A DNA stretch of 64,000 nt from Chitinophagaceae bacterium (lineage in GTDB: Bacteria > Bacteroidota > Bacteroidia > Chitinophagales > Chitinophagaceae), in NCBI GenBank assembly GCA_016710745.1, contig JADJVB010000010.1:1302001-1366000 (forward strand), given 5' to 3'. The notes under the pieces were generated by a model, which did not search any database, was not told where the DNA came from, and saw only the letters and a program-made list of their open reading frames with translations. The translations under genes were made by a program, and so were the position numbers. Shown piece by piece: positions 25,441 through 34,804 of this stretch (positions are counted from its first letter, which is position 1; each line of letters begins with the position of its first letter).

Positions 25441-26730
25441 TTACAGGCTCCAGTATTTTCTGGATGTTATTTTATTACGGTAAATCCCTTTGAGATCTGC
25501 TACCATAGCATGCTCTTTTGAAATGGATGCAAAATAGTTGTCATCCAGTTTTTTGTACGCATCATGGGGCACGGTAATTAAAACAGCGTCATAATCGGTA
25601 CCCGGTTCAGGGATTAATTCAAATCCATACTCATGTTTTAGTTCCTCGCTTTTTGCATATGGATCAGTAACATCAACGTTCAGCGAAAAAGCCTGCAATT
25701 CCTTAACTACGTCAGCTACCTTGCTGTTCCTGATATCGCTTACATTCTCTTTAAAAGTTGCGCCCATTACCAATACCTTGGCATCTTTAACATTGCCATT
25801 GGTTTGAATAATGTTTTGTAAAATTTTGCGGGCAACATAACCTGCCATAGCATCATTAATAAACCGGCCGGCCAGGATCACCTGCGAGTTATACCCCAGT
25901 TTTTTTGACTTGTAAGTCAGGTAGTATGGATCCACCCCAATGCAATGGCCACCTACCAACCCGGGTTGAAATTTTAAAAAATTCCATTTGGTACCGGCAG
26001 CCTCCAACACTTCGTAGGTATTGATATTCATTTTATCAAAAATGATGGAGAGTTCATTCATCAAGGCAATATTCAAATCGCGTTGGGTATTCTCAATGAT
26101 TTTTGCGGCTTCGGCTACTTTGATGGACGAAGCTCTGTGTACGCCGGCTTTTACCACCAGCTCGTATACTTTTGCGATCGTGTTTAAACTCTCTTCGCAG
26201 CAACCGCTCACGACTTTTACAATGGTACTGATAGTGTGTTCCTTATCGCCCGGGTTAATTCTTTCGGGTGAGTAACCAATTTTATAGTCAGTTATCATTT
26301 TTAACCCTGATAAATTTTCAATGATGGGTACACAATCTTCTTCCGTACAACCCGGGTACACCGTGCTTTCATAAACCACGTAATCGCCTTTTTTTATTAC
26401 TTTTCCGATCGTTTCACTGGCGCGTGTAACGGGTACCAGATCAGGCACATTGTGCTCATCAACCGGGGTAGGAACGGCTACTATGTAAAAATTTGCCCGG
26501 CGCAGTACATCCAGGTCATTGGTAAATTCGATATCACAACCTTCAAAATCGGCCGCTTCCAGTTCCTGGCTGGGGTCAATTTTGTTGCGCATCATGTCAA
26601 TTCGTTCGGCGTTAATGTCAAAACCGATTACTTTGATCTTTTTTGCAAACTCCAAGGCAATGGGCAGGCCTACATACCCCAGTCCGATTACTGCCAATAT
26701 TTTTTTCTTATCTAAAAGATCCTGGTACAT
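25441..26730 (-). CDS. nucleotide-sugar dehydrogenase (TviB/WbpA/WbpO-type)
   Basis: 429 residues from the ATG at 26730 (15 upstream codons dropped). NAD site LAVIGLGYVGLPIALEFA, VYESTVYPGCTEEDCVP (P-G-C-T-E motif of the UDP-HexNAc dehydrogenases), GYSPERINPGD, AKIIENTQRDLNIALMNEL and the catalytic Cys in VGGHCIGVDPYYLT. It differs from the Ugd at 27829 and probably oxidises UDP-GlcNAc or UDP-GalNAc to the uronic acid. Confidence 0.9.
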   Translation of the reverse strand: MYQDLLDKKKILAVIGLGYVGLPIALEFAKKIKVIGFDINAERIDMMRNKIDPSQELEAADFEGCDIEFTNDLDVLRRANFYIVAVPTPVDEHNVPDLVPVTRASETIGKVIKKGDYVVYESTVYPGCTEEDCVPIIENLSGLKMITDYKIGYSPERINPGDKEHTISTIVKVVSGCCEESLNTIAKVYELVVKAGVHRASSIKVAEAAKIIENTQRDLNIALMNELSIIFDKMNINTYEVLEAAGTKWNFLKFQPGLVGGHCIGVDPYYLTYKSKKLGYNSQVILAGRFINDAMAGYVARKILQNIIQTNGNVKDAKVLVMGATFKENVSDIRNSKVADVVKELQAFSLNVDVTDPYAKSEELKHEYGFELIPEPGTDYDAVLITVPHDAYKKLDDNYFASISKEHAMVADLKGIYRNKITSRKYWSL

Positions 26731-26758
26731 TTTATAATGGATAATTAATAATGGATAA
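26731..26758. repeat. TGGATAATTAATAATGGATAAT repeat between the dehydrogenase and UXS genes
   Basis: A GGATAATTA unit occurs twice in 28 bases, and related units occur at 24235-24349. Confidence 0.45.
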
Positions 26759-27790
26759 TTAACTCCTGCTCTCAAATTCCTTTGGTAATTTATTCAGTTC
26801 TTCTTTCGGCAACGATTTAAAATAATCGTAAGTAATCTTTAAACCTTCTGCCCTCGACACTTTTGGCTCCCAACCCAGCAATTCTTTAGCCTTGCTAATG
26901 TCGGGCTGCCTTTGTTTGGGGTCATCCGTTGGTAATTCCTTAAAAACAATTTTTTGTTTGGTGCCGGTGAGTTTAATAATTTCCCCGGTGAATTCCAGCA
27001 ACGATATTTCATCCGGGTTACCGATATTAACCGGTTGGGCATAATCGCTCATCAATAAACGGTAAATACCCTCCACGAGGTCGTCGATATAACAAAAACT
27101 ACGGGTTTGGCTGCCATCGCCAAATACAGTAAGGTCTTCGCCACGAAGGGCCTGGCCAATAAAAGCAGGCAGGGCTCTTCCATCGTTTAACCGCATGCGT
27201 GAACCATATGTATTGAATATCCTTACGATCCTGGTTTCAACATTATGAAAAGTATGATAGGCCATGGTGATGGCTTCCATAAAGCGTTTGGCTTCATCAT
27301 ACACGCCACGCGGGCCAACCGGATTTACGTTGCCCCAATATTCCTCGGGTTGTGGATGTACCAGCGGATCACCATATACTTCGCTGGTAGAAGCAACCAG
27401 TATCCGGGCGTTTTTTGCCTTGGCAAGTCCCAGGCAATTGTGCGTTCCCAAAGAACTCACTTTCAAAGTTTGAATAGGGATCTTTAAATAGTCGATCGGA
27501 CTGGCCGGCGACGCAAAATGCAAAATATAATCGAGATTACCGGTTACGTGAATAAATTTTGAAACGTCGTGGTGATAAAATTCGAACTCCTTTAATTTAA
27601 ACAGGTGTTCGATGTTTTTCAGGTCGCCGGTAATTAGATTGTCCATGCCCAAAACCTGATAGCCCTCGTTAATAAAGCGGTCGCAGAGATGCGAACCTAA
27701 AAATCCGGCGGCACCTGTTATCAGCACCCGTTTTCGGATCTTTGCCTGGGGATTCGGCGGTAAATTATTTTCAGTATTTGATGGCGTCAC
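26759..27790 (-). CDS. UDP-glucuronate decarboxylase (UDP-xylose synthase)-like SDR
   Basis: 343 residues. VLITGAAGFLGSHLCDRF, the UXS signature LHFASPASPIDYLKIPI, STSEVYGDPLVHPQ, VGPRGVYDEAKRFMEA (YxxxK) and RIFNTYGSRMR. It converts UDP-glucuronate to UDP-xylose, using the product of the Ugd encoded just upstream. A short Pro/Asn-rich N-terminal extension (1-20) precedes the fold. It is co-directional with ugd and the nucleotide-sugar dehydrogenase. Confidence 0.9.
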   Translation of the reverse strand: MTPSNTENNLPPNPQAKIRKRVLITGAAGFLGSHLCDRFINEGYQVLGMDNLITGDLKNIEHLFKLKEFEFYHHDVSKFIHVTGNLDYILHFASPASPIDYLKIPIQTLKVSSLGTHNCLGLAKAKNARILVASTSEVYGDPLVHPQPEEYWGNVNPVGPRGVYDEAKRFMEAITMAYHTFHNVETRIVRIFNTYGSRMRLNDGRALPAFIGQALRGEDLTVFGDGSQTRSFCYIDDLVEGIYRLLMSDYAQPVNIGNPDEISLLEFTGEIIKLTGTKQKIVFKELPTDDPKQRQPDISKAKELLGWEPKVSRAEGLKITYDYFKSLPKEELNKLPKEFESRS

Positions 27791-27828
27791 TTCAGGATTT
27801 TTTAATGATCGTTTAGGTATGATATCCG

Positions 27829-29163
27829 TTAATCTTCCTTTTTGGTGGTTGGTGGTTTAACAACCCGCCGTCCCACACTCTCATAATGAAAACCCAGTTC
27901 CTCCATTTTACTCAGATCAAAAAGGTTACGTCCGTCGAAAATTACTTTATTTTTCAATAATGAACTGATGTTATTGAAATCAGGCGTCCTGAATTCGCTC
28001 CATTCGGTTGCTATCACCAGCGCATCGGCATTTACCAAAGCGTCATACTGGTGTTCGGCAAAACTAATTTTATTGCCTAATAAAACTTTTACATTGTCCA
28101 TGGCTTCAGGGTCATATACGGCTACCGTTGCGCCTTCTTTCAGTAATGCGTCTATGATAGCCAAAGCCGGCGCTTCCCTGATATCGTCGGTATTGGGTTT
28201 AAATGCCAGGCCCCAAACAGCTATTTTTTTATCCTGCAGATCATTTTTGAAATACGATTTTATTTTAGGGATTAAATGGAGCTTTTGTTTTTCATTGATC
28301 TCCATCACCGCGTCTAATATTTTAAAATCATAATTTACTTCTGATGAAGATCTGGCCAATGCCTTAACATCTTTAGGGAAACAGCTGCCTCCATAACCGA
28401 TACCCGGGAACAAAAACCGTTTGCCGATCCGGTCATCACTGCCAAGCCCCCGGCGTACCATATCCACATCGGCGTCAAAAAGTTCGCAGAGTTGGGCAAT
28501 TTCATTCATGAAGGTGATCTTAGTGGCCAGAAATGAATTGGCTGCATATTTGGTGAGCTCCGCACTTTTCTCATCCATATAAATCAGCGGATTTCCCTGG
28601 CGTACAAAAGGCAGGTATAAATCGTCGATGATTTTCTTTGCCCTGGCCGATGTGGTACCAATGACCACCCGGTTGGGCTTCATAAAATCTTCAACGGCCA
28701 CACCTTCCCGTAAGAATTCTGGATTGGATACCACATCAAATTCAACGGTAGCATGTTTGCCAACAGCAGCCTTTACTTTTTCGGCAGTGCCAACGGGAAC
28801 CGTACTTTTGTCAACAATAACCGTGTAGGCCGAAAGTATCTTTCCAAGTTCGTCGGCCACACCCAATATATATCGTAAGTCAGCACTACCATCTTCACCT
28901 GGCGGTGTAGGTAATGCCAGCATGATGATCTGCGCATCTTCTATTCCTTCTTTCAGTGAAGTGGTAAATAAAAGCCGTCCCTCTTTTTGATTACGTAAAA
29001 AAAGTTTTTCCAGTCCGGGTTCATAAATCGTCAGCTTTCCCGACTTAAGTTTATTTACCTTGGTTTCATCAATATCAACACAGGTAACGGTGTTACCGGT
29101 TTCTGCAAAGCAGGTACCCGATACCAATCCAACATAGCCGGTGCCAATCACTGCAATTTTCAT
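27829..29163 (-). CDS. ugd: UDP-glucose 6-dehydrogenase
   Basis: 444 residues. VIGTGYVGLVSGTCFAETG, VDKSTVPVGTAEKV, SNPEFLREGVAVEDFMKPN, the catalytic Cys in YGGSCFPKDVKAL and WGLAFKPNTDDIREAP. It oxidises UDP-glucose to UDP-glucuronate. Three bases separate it from the DegT stop, so the two are tightly linked. It supplies the UXS-like enzyme. Confidence 0.95.
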   Translation of the reverse strand: MKIAVIGTGYVGLVSGTCFAETGNTVTCVDIDETKVNKLKSGKLTIYEPGLEKLFLRNQKEGRLLFTTSLKEGIEDAQIIMLALPTPPGEDGSADLRYILGVADELGKILSAYTVIVDKSTVPVGTAEKVKAAVGKHATVEFDVVSNPEFLREGVAVEDFMKPNRVVIGTTSARAKKIIDDLYLPFVRQGNPLIYMDEKSAELTKYAANSFLATKITFMNEIAQLCELFDADVDMVRRGLGSDDRIGKRFLFPGIGYGGSCFPKDVKALARSSSEVNYDFKILDAVMEINEKQKLHLIPKIKSYFKNDLQDKKIAVWGLAFKPNTDDIREAPALAIIDALLKEGATVAVYDPEAMDNVKVLLGNKISFAEHQYDALVNADALVIATEWSEFRTPDFNNISSLLKNKVIFDGRNLFDLSKMEELGFHYESVGRRVVKPPTTKKED

Positions 29164-29166
29164 TTT

Positions 29167-30297
29167 TTAGGTATTTACAAATTCTAAAACTTTCGATACA
29201 ATAAACCCCTGTTGTTCTTCATCAAGTTCGGTATGAATGGGTAACGAAATTACCCTTTCTGTTAACCAATCGGTCAGCGGCAATTCAAAACTGCTTCCGC
29301 CAAAGGCATCAAACATTTTTTGTTTATGCGCCGGTACAGGGTAATAGATCATATTTGGAACGCCATTATCGGTTAAAAATTGATTCAGTGCATCCCGGTC
29401 AATATCATTTAAAATTAATGTGTATTGGTGAAATACATGTTTATTATTGCCGTCTCTAAACGGAACCGTGATGAATTTATTATCGGCAAATGCCCGGTCA
29501 TAAAAATCCGCCGCCTTTCGCCGGGCAGCAATATATTCATCGAGATGCGTTAGTTTAATATCAAGAATGGCGGCCTGAATGGCATCCAGACGCGAATTGC
29601 AGCCAACTACGTCGTGGTAATACCTCTTGCTTTGACCGTGAGAAGCGATCATGCGTAATGCAGCGGCCAGCTCATCATCATTGGTGAACATGGCACCGCC
29701 GTCGCCAAAGGCGCCGAGGTTTTTAGACGGATAAAAAGAAGTACATCCGATATGTCCGATAGATCCGGTTTTTTTTACCGAACCATCACGGAATGTGAAA
29801 TCACAGCCAATGGCCTGCGCATTGTCTTCAATAACCGGCAGATTATGTTTTGCCGCAATAGCCATTATTTTTTCCATATCGGCCGCCTGCCCGTATAAAT
29901 GCACGGGTATTATTGCTTTGGTTTTTTCGGTAATGGCCTTTTCAATGGCTTCCGGATCAATACAGAATGTTTTGGGATCTACTTCAACAAAAACCGGTTT
30001 GATATTAAGCAACGCAGCCACTTCAACCGTGGCAATGTAGGTAAAAGAAGGGGTTATGATCTCATCGCCCGGTTGCAAACCCAACGCCATCAGGGCTATT
30101 TGCAAGGCATCGGTACCGTTGGCACAGGGAATACAATGTTTGCTGCCATGGTATCTGGCCAGATTTTCTGCAAATTCAGTAACCACTTTTCCACCGATGA
30201 ACATGGAGCTCTCCATAACGGCAAGAACGGCAGCATCTACCTCAGGTTTTATTTTCTGGTATTGGGTTTTAGTGTCAACCATTTGAAGAGGTCTCAT
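29167..30297 (-). CDS. DegT/DnrJ/EryC1/StrS sugar aminotransferase
   Basis: 376 residues. PLP motifs: CANGTDALQIALMALGLQPG, ITPSFTYIATVEV, PVHLYGQAADM, EDNAQAIG and Lys192 in TSFYPSKNLGAFGDGG. It transfers an amino group to a keto sugar nucleotide. The product cannot be named: neighbours offer UDP-4-ketopentose, UDP-uronate or dTDP-keto sugars. It is first in the leftward operon, whose promoter would lie near 30300-30350. Confidence 0.9.
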   Translation of the reverse strand: MRPLQMVDTKTQYQKIKPEVDAAVLAVMESSMFIGGKVVTEFAENLARYHGSKHCIPCANGTDALQIALMALGLQPGDEIITPSFTYIATVEVAALLNIKPVFVEVDPKTFCIDPEAIEKAITEKTKAIIPVHLYGQAADMEKIMAIAAKHNLPVIEDNAQAIGCDFTFRDGSVKKTGSIGHIGCTSFYPSKNLGAFGDGGAMFTNDDELAAALRMIASHGQSKRYYHDVVGCNSRLDAIQAAILDIKLTHLDEYIAARRKAADFYDRAFADNKFITVPFRDGNNKHVFHQYTLILNDIDRDALNQFLTDNGVPNMIYYPVPAHKQKMFDAFGGSSFELPLTDWLTERVISLPIHTELDEEQQGFIVSKVLEFVNT

Positions 30298-30385
30298 ATT
30301 ACTGTTTTTATGCGCCGCAAAGATAAGGATTGCAGGTAGAATGAAGAATTTAGGCCCCTACCGGTGTCAATTAGAAATTTGCGGT

Positions 30386-30393
30386 TAGTTTTG
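30386..30393 (+). promoter_or_regulatory. TAnnTTTG -7 box before kdtA
   Basis: TAGTTTTG, 11 bases before the kdtA ATG at 30405, implying a very short leader. Confidence 0.5.
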
Positions 30394-30404
30394 TCATTGA
30401 TCAT

Positions 30405-31682
30405 ATGCTGAGTAAAATTTTATATAATCTTTTTTTGCGTTTGTATTCTTTCGGAATCCGGGTGATATCGGCCTGGAATCCAAAAGCAAAGAAATGGCTC
30501 ACCGGTAGAAAACAGATATTTTCAAAGATCAATGCCCAACTTCCGGCATCGGGGTCAAAACCAGTTTGGATGCACTGTGCCAGTTTGGGCGAATTTGAGC
30601 AGGGCCGGCCATTGCTTGAACAAATTAAAGCCCTGAATCCCCAACAAAAAATAGTACTCACTTTTTTTTCGCCGTCGGGTTATGAAGTGATGAAAGATTA
30701 TACCGGTGCAGATCATATTTTTTACCTGCCTATGGATTCGGCAAAAAATGCCCAACAATTTTTAGATGCTGTTAATCCCTCGCTGGTACTTTGGGTTAAA
30801 TACGAATACTGGTATTATTATTTGACCGAACTAAAAGCCAGGCAAATAACCATCCTTTTGATTTCGGGTATTTTCAGAAAAAGTCAGCCCTTTTTCAGTT
30901 GGTATGGCGATATCTGGAGAAAGATGCTGGATTGCTTCACTCATTTTTTTGTACAGAATTCCATGTCAAAAGATCTGTTGGCCAAACTTGGCGTTACCAA
31001 AAATGTGGATATCATTGGTGATACCCGTTTTGACCGGGTGTTGGAAATTGCCGAAGCATGTATTCCGGTTCCAAAAATTGATTCATTTTGCGGAGATAGC
31101 CAGGTATTGGTTGCCGGCAGTACCTGGGAGGAAGATGAGTTTGAGTTATTACACTTTGTAAAGGCAAACCGGCATATCAAATTCATTATAGCACCGCACG
31201 AGATCAACAAAGTGAATTTACAGGATGTAATGGAGGAGTTCCCGAATGCTGTGTTTTATTCTGATTGGATTGCGCAGGATGCGTCAATAGTAAACGATCA
31301 GCAGGTACTCCCCAATGTATTGATCATCGATAACATGGGTATGCTTTCCCGTATTTATAGATACGCCACAGTAGCCTTTATTGGGGGCGGTTTTGGCGCA
31401 GATGGGGTGCATAATGTACTGGAAGCTGCGGTGTATGGCAAGCCGGTTGTTTTTGGCCCGGTGTACGATAAATTTGAAGAAGCCATTGGTTTAATAAACG
31501 CGGGCGGTGCAAAAACTGTTGATGGACCCATCAGTTTGGACAAGGCACTGAATAGTTTATTTCAACATGAGAATGAAAGGAAAAGTATGGGCGCGCAGGC
31601 TAAAGACTATGTTTATAAACATGCAGGGGCCTCAAAAAAGATCATCGGATTTATTCAGGAAAACCGCCTTTTAACAAGCTGA
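30405..31682 (+). CDS. kdtA: 3-deoxy-D-manno-octulosonic acid (Kdo) transferase
   Basis: 425 residues. N-terminal membrane-associated segment (LYNLFLRLYSFGIRVI), the catalytic Glu in ASLGEFEQGRPLLEQI, SPSGYEVMKDY, VAGSTWEEDEF and a GT-B C-terminal GGGFGADGVHNVLEAAVYGK. WaaA adds Kdo to lipid IVA on the inner membrane face, building the LPS core. The 3' end overlaps the convergent gene at 31655 by 28 bp. Confidence 0.95.
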   Translation: MLSKILYNLFLRLYSFGIRVISAWNPKAKKWLTGRKQIFSKINAQLPASGSKPVWMHCASLGEFEQGRPLLEQIKALNPQQKIVLTFFSPSGYEVMKDYTGADHIFYLPMDSAKNAQQFLDAVNPSLVLWVKYEYWYYYLTELKARQITILLISGIFRKSQPFFSWYGDIWRKMLDCFTHFFVQNSMSKDLLAKLGVTKNVDIIGDTRFDRVLEIAEACIPVPKIDSFCGDSQVLVAGSTWEEDEFELLHFVKANRHIKFIIAPHEINKVNLQDVMEEFPNAVFYSDWIAQDASIVNDQQVLPNVLIIDNMGMLSRIYRYATVAFIGGGFGADGVHNVLEAAVYGKPVVFGPVYDKFEEAIGLINAGGAKTVDGPISLDKALNSLFQHENERKSMGAQAKDYVYKHAGASKKIIGFIQENRLLTS

Positions 31683-32410
31683 TAAAACTGTTTCACCAGT
31701 TCCTCATTATCGTTCCACCCGTTTTTAACTTTTAACTCCCGCTGTATCCAGTATTCGGCTTCCGGAAAAATTGAAAAACTATTAATTGTTTTTATACTCC
31801 GCTCATATACCGCTTCATCTCCGCGAAACAGTTCGTTGATAAATAAAAACCGGTCGTTAACGCCGATCGCTTTGCGGAGGTCGCGAATGGGTACTTCGGT
31901 GAGTGTATCGCCCAGGTCTATACTGGATTGCTTTAGCTTTTCGTTTAAAGAGGGGCTTACACTACCTGCTGATTCATTGATCTCTTTGCCATTGAGCGCG
32001 GCAGATGAAACCGGCTGATCCTGGTGGGTAAGCGTCGGTATATCTTCCTCCGTTTCAAAAATAATGTGTGGTTTATTATGTATACTGATTTGCTGAATGG
32101 CTTCGGCGTTTCTTTTAATTTCGTCGAGTTCGGCTTCGATCTCGGCTTCATCCACCAGTAAAACTTCAACCGTTCTTTCTTCTTTTTCTTCTGTTTCGGG
32201 TGTTTGATCTGTATCTTCATTTACAGCTGGATGATATACTCCTGTTACTGTAACCGTAATGGCTTCCCCTGCTGCCGGCAGCGCAGCATGTTGCTGCAGG
32301 TGCAGTAACTCTGCCTGTAACATTTGAACCGTAAGCAATAATTGCTCCGGGGAACCATTTTTTGCAAACTGATCCTGTAATTTATTTAGGAGTGTCTCCA
32401 CTCTTTCCAT
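31655..32410 (-). CDS. conserved hypothetical protein with acidic low-complexity middle
   Basis: 251 residues. An N-terminal coiled coil (LLNKLQDQFAKNG, LLTVQMLQAELLHL), an acidic Glu-rich middle (about 75-110) and a well-ordered C-terminal segment (IRDLRKAIGVNDRFLFINEL, then FRGDEAVYERSIKTINSF). The C-terminal block looks like a conserved domain, since its composition and regularity exceed those of the middle. No function is recognised. It overlaps the convergent kdtA end by 28 bp and lies divergently before tdk. Confidence 0.8.
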   Translation of the reverse strand: MERVETLLNKLQDQFAKNGSPEQLLLTVQMLQAELLHLQQHAALPAAGEAITVTVTGVYHPAVNEDTDQTPETEEKEERTVEVLLVDEAEIEAELDEIKRNAEAIQQISIHNKPHIIFETEEDIPTLTHQDQPVSSAALNGKEINESAGSVSPSLNEKLKQSSIDLGDTLTEVPIRDLRKAIGVNDRFLFINELFRGDEAVYERSIKTINSFSIFPEAEYWIQRELKVKNGWNDNEELVKQFYQLVKRRFS

Positions 32411-32511
32411 GATATTATTATACTTTTGATGCCCGTGCTTAAGGAGGCAATCGTTAAATAAATGAACTAAGGCCCCTAAGTTACTAACTGATTCTTAAAA
32501 AAAATACACAA

Positions 32512-33081
32512 ATGTTTATAGAACCTGATTTAAAAGGCGAACGAAGGGGATGGATTGAAGTGATTTGCGGGAGTATGTTTAGCGGCAAAACGGAAGAATT
32601 GATCCGGCGGCTTAAACGAGTGCGGATAGCAAACCTTAAAGTTGAAATTTTTAAACCCGCCATTGACGTGCGGTATGATGAAACGAATATTGTGAGTCAT
32701 GATACCAATGCCATCGTTTCTACACCGGTTGACAGTTCTCAAAGCATATTATTATTGGCGCAGGATGCCGATGTGGTTGGTATTGATGAAGCCCAGTTTT
32801 TCGATGACCAGATCGGCGTGGTTTGCGAGGAACTTGCCCAACGGGGCATCCGGGTTATCGTTGCTGGCCTGGATATGGATTATTTAGGAAATCCTTTTGG
32901 GCAAATGCCCAATTTGCTGGCCAAAGCAGATTATATAACCAAGCTGCATGCCATTTGTATGAAATGCGGCAATATTGCCAATATCAGTTACCGTAAAATA
33001 GCCGAAGGTCCCCAGGTTTTACTGGGTGAAAAAGATATTTATGAACCCAGGTGCCGGCGCTGTGCGCAACTAAAAGATTAA
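32512..33081 (+). CDS. tdk: thymidine kinase (type II)
   Basis: 189 residues. P-loop GSMFSGKTEELIRRLKR, VGIDEAQFFDD (Walker-B-like DEAQ), AGLDMDYLGNPFG and a zinc site of two Cys pairs (MKCGN and EPRCRRC). It phosphorylates thymidine for salvage, complementing the dNK at 266. The final Cys pair is complete, and length is normal. Confidence 0.96.
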   Translation: MFIEPDLKGERRGWIEVICGSMFSGKTEELIRRLKRVRIANLKVEIFKPAIDVRYDETNIVSHDTNAIVSTPVDSSQSILLLAQDADVVGIDEAQFFDDQIGVVCEELAQRGIRVIVAGLDMDYLGNPFGQMPNLLAKADYITKLHAICMKCGNIANISYRKIAEGPQVLLGEKDIYEPRCRRCAQLKD

Positions 33082-33096
33082 ATTATAACAACACTA

Positions 33097-33753
33097 ATGT
33101 TCAGCCGCATTTTAACCTTGTTTAAAAAAGATATTCTGCTTGAGTTCAGGCAAAAGCATACTTTTTATGGTATCCTGCTATACATTGCATCCACCATTTT
33201 TGTACTGTACCTGTCAATCGACCGGCCTGATGCGAATGTATGGAACGGGTTATTTTGGGTTATCCAGTTATTTATCTGTGTAAATGCAGTGGCAAAAAGT
33301 TTTTTGCAGGAGAACCGGGGCCGCATGCTTTATTTTTATTCAATTAGTTCCCCGGTTGAATTTATCATTGCCAAAATGTGCTATAACTTACTGCTCATGG
33401 TATTAATGAGCCTCCTGAGTTTGTTGCTGTTTGCTATTTTTTTAGATAATCCGGTGACTAACACCCTCTGGTTTACGGGTATTGTAATATTAGGTGGCGC
33501 CAGCGTGAGCATTGTTTTTACATTGATGAGTGCGATTGCAGCCAAGGCACAACAGAATGCAGCCTTGATAGCCATATTGGGATTCCCGGTTATACTGCCT
33601 CAACTCTTATTATTGATGCGTTTAAGCAAAGCCGCTTTTGCCGAGGTCTTTAGAGAAGGTGCTGTTTTGCAGTTGGCGGCGTTGATAACCGGACTTGATG
33701 TTTTGGTGATTGCCATGGCGATTATCTTATTCCCCTATTTGTGGAAGGACTGA
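33097..33753 (+). CDS. ccmB: heme exporter protein CcmB-like
   Basis: 218 residues and six membrane helices. It opens with the family's ILTLFKKDILLEFRQKHT and LSIDRPDANVWNGLFWVIQL, then SFLQENRGRMLYFYSIS. CcmB is the membrane partner of the CcmA ATPase in cytochrome c maturation; a ccmA gene is not adjacent. ccmC and ccmD-like genes follow on the same strand. Confidence 0.9.
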   Translation: MFSRILTLFKKDILLEFRQKHTFYGILLYIASTIFVLYLSIDRPDANVWNGLFWVIQLFICVNAVAKSFLQENRGRMLYFYSISSPVEFIIAKMCYNLLLMVLMSLLSLLLFAIFLDNPVTNTLWFTGIVILGGASVSIVFTLMSAIAAKAQQNAALIAILGFPVILPQLLLLMRLSKAAFAEVFREGAVLQLAALITGLDVLVIAMAIILFPYLWKD

Positions 33754-33800
33754 TTTGATGAAAAAAGATATTTTTTAAAAAACTTTGTATACGATTACCT

Positions 33801-33808
33801 TAACTTTG
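33801..33808 (+). promoter_or_regulatory. TAnnTTTG -7 box before ccmC
   Basis: TAACTTTG, 25 bases before the TTG start at 33834. This suggests ccmC has a promoter separate from ccmB. Confidence 0.55.
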
Positions 33809-33833
33809 CCATCTCAATAAATCCCGCTTTTGT

Positions 33834-34532
33834 TTGCAAAAAAAATGGTGGAAAATATTATCCCTTCTTTTACTGATCTACACGGTTGTTGGTGGTTTCC
33901 TGTTGAGCGTACCCGAACTTAATATCCTCAATGAAACGATACGCAACCTGTATTTTCATGTTTGTATGTGGTTTGGTATGATGATATTATTCACCGTTAG
34001 CTTTGTATACAGTATCAAATACCTGCGGGGATTCCAGCTCCGTAACGACATATTTGCCCATCATTTTGCTGCCGTAGGTTCTTTTTTTGGTATATTAGGT
34101 TATACCACCGGAACCATTTGGGCAAATTATACCTGGGTTACCGACCAGAGCCAGTCATTGGGCAGTATCCTCAAAGAGCCCAAACTGATCGGAGCTGCTA
34201 TAGCCCTGTTGATCTACGGCGCTTATTTTGTTTTGCGGGGATCGTTTACCGATATGGATAAAAAAGCCAGGGTGAGTGCCGTGTATAATATTTTTGCATT
34301 TGCGATGTTGTTTCCAAGCATTTGGATAATTCCCCGTTTGGTAGGCAGTTTACACCCCGGCGCTCCGGGAAGCGAAAGCGGAAACCCGGCACTGAACTTT
34401 AATGATATTGACAGCCGGCTGAGAATGGTTTTTTATCCGGCCATCATTGGCTGGACGCTTTTGGGTGTGTGGATCGCTACGTTGAAAATAAGATTACAAT
34501 TAATTAAAGATAAATCACTGCTTAATGAATAA
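33834..34532 (+). CDS. ccmC: cytochrome c biogenesis protein CcmC/CcsA-like
   Basis: 232 residues with a TTG start at 33834. No in-frame ATG exists before the first helix. Six membrane helices. YFHVCMWFGMM and the WxWxxD-like segment GTIWANYTWVTDQSQSLG correspond to the tryptophan-rich heme-handling motif, less strict than WGTWWVWD in proteobacteria. Heme delivery for cytochrome c maturation. The last 8 bp overlap the ccmD-like gene. Confidence 0.88.
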   Translation: MQKKWWKILSLLLLIYTVVGGFLLSVPELNILNETIRNLYFHVCMWFGMMILFTVSFVYSIKYLRGFQLRNDIFAHHFAAVGSFFGILGYTTGTIWANYTWVTDQSQSLGSILKEPKLIGAAIALLIYGAYFVLRGSFTDMDKKARVSAVYNIFAFAMLFPSIWIIPRLVGSLHPGAPGSESGNPALNFNDIDSRLRMVFYPAIIGWTLLGVWIATLKIRLQLIKDKSLLNE

Positions 34533-34743
34533 AATAGTTAAATCTTTGATGCTGGTTGTTTGTTTACTGTTTAGTGTGCTGTCATTCGCCCAGGGCAACA
34601 AACCCGAAATGGCCGACCTGATGCGCAGCAATGGAAAAATTTATGTGGTTGTGGCCGTTTGCCTCACCATTTTGATAGGCTTGTTCATCTATGTATTTTT
34701 GTTAGACCGGAAAATAAGCCGGTTGGAAAACAATAAAGATTAG
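34525..34743 (+). CDS. small CcmD-like membrane protein
   Basis: 72 residues: a signal-like N-terminal helix (7-22, ending FAQ), then a second helix (about 40-60) with a short charged tail (LLDRKISRLENNKD). The ATG overlaps the ccmC end. This is the usual form and place of CcmD-type accessory proteins, but the sequence is short, so the name is by context. Confidence 0.75.
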   Translation: MNKIVKSLMLVVCLLFSVLSFAQGNKPEMADLMRSNGKIYVVVAVCLTILIGLFIYVFLLDRKISRLENNKD

Positions 34744-34804
34744 ACGGGCGAAAATTTAAATACAACTTTCTTAAATAACGATTGCTAAATATTAAACCAA
34801 TTTT

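Noticed and set aside
30056..30339. Plus-strand frames opposite the DegT gene as a short regulatory gene
   Set aside because: Shadows of the aminotransferase, whose PLP motifs are complete on the minus strand.
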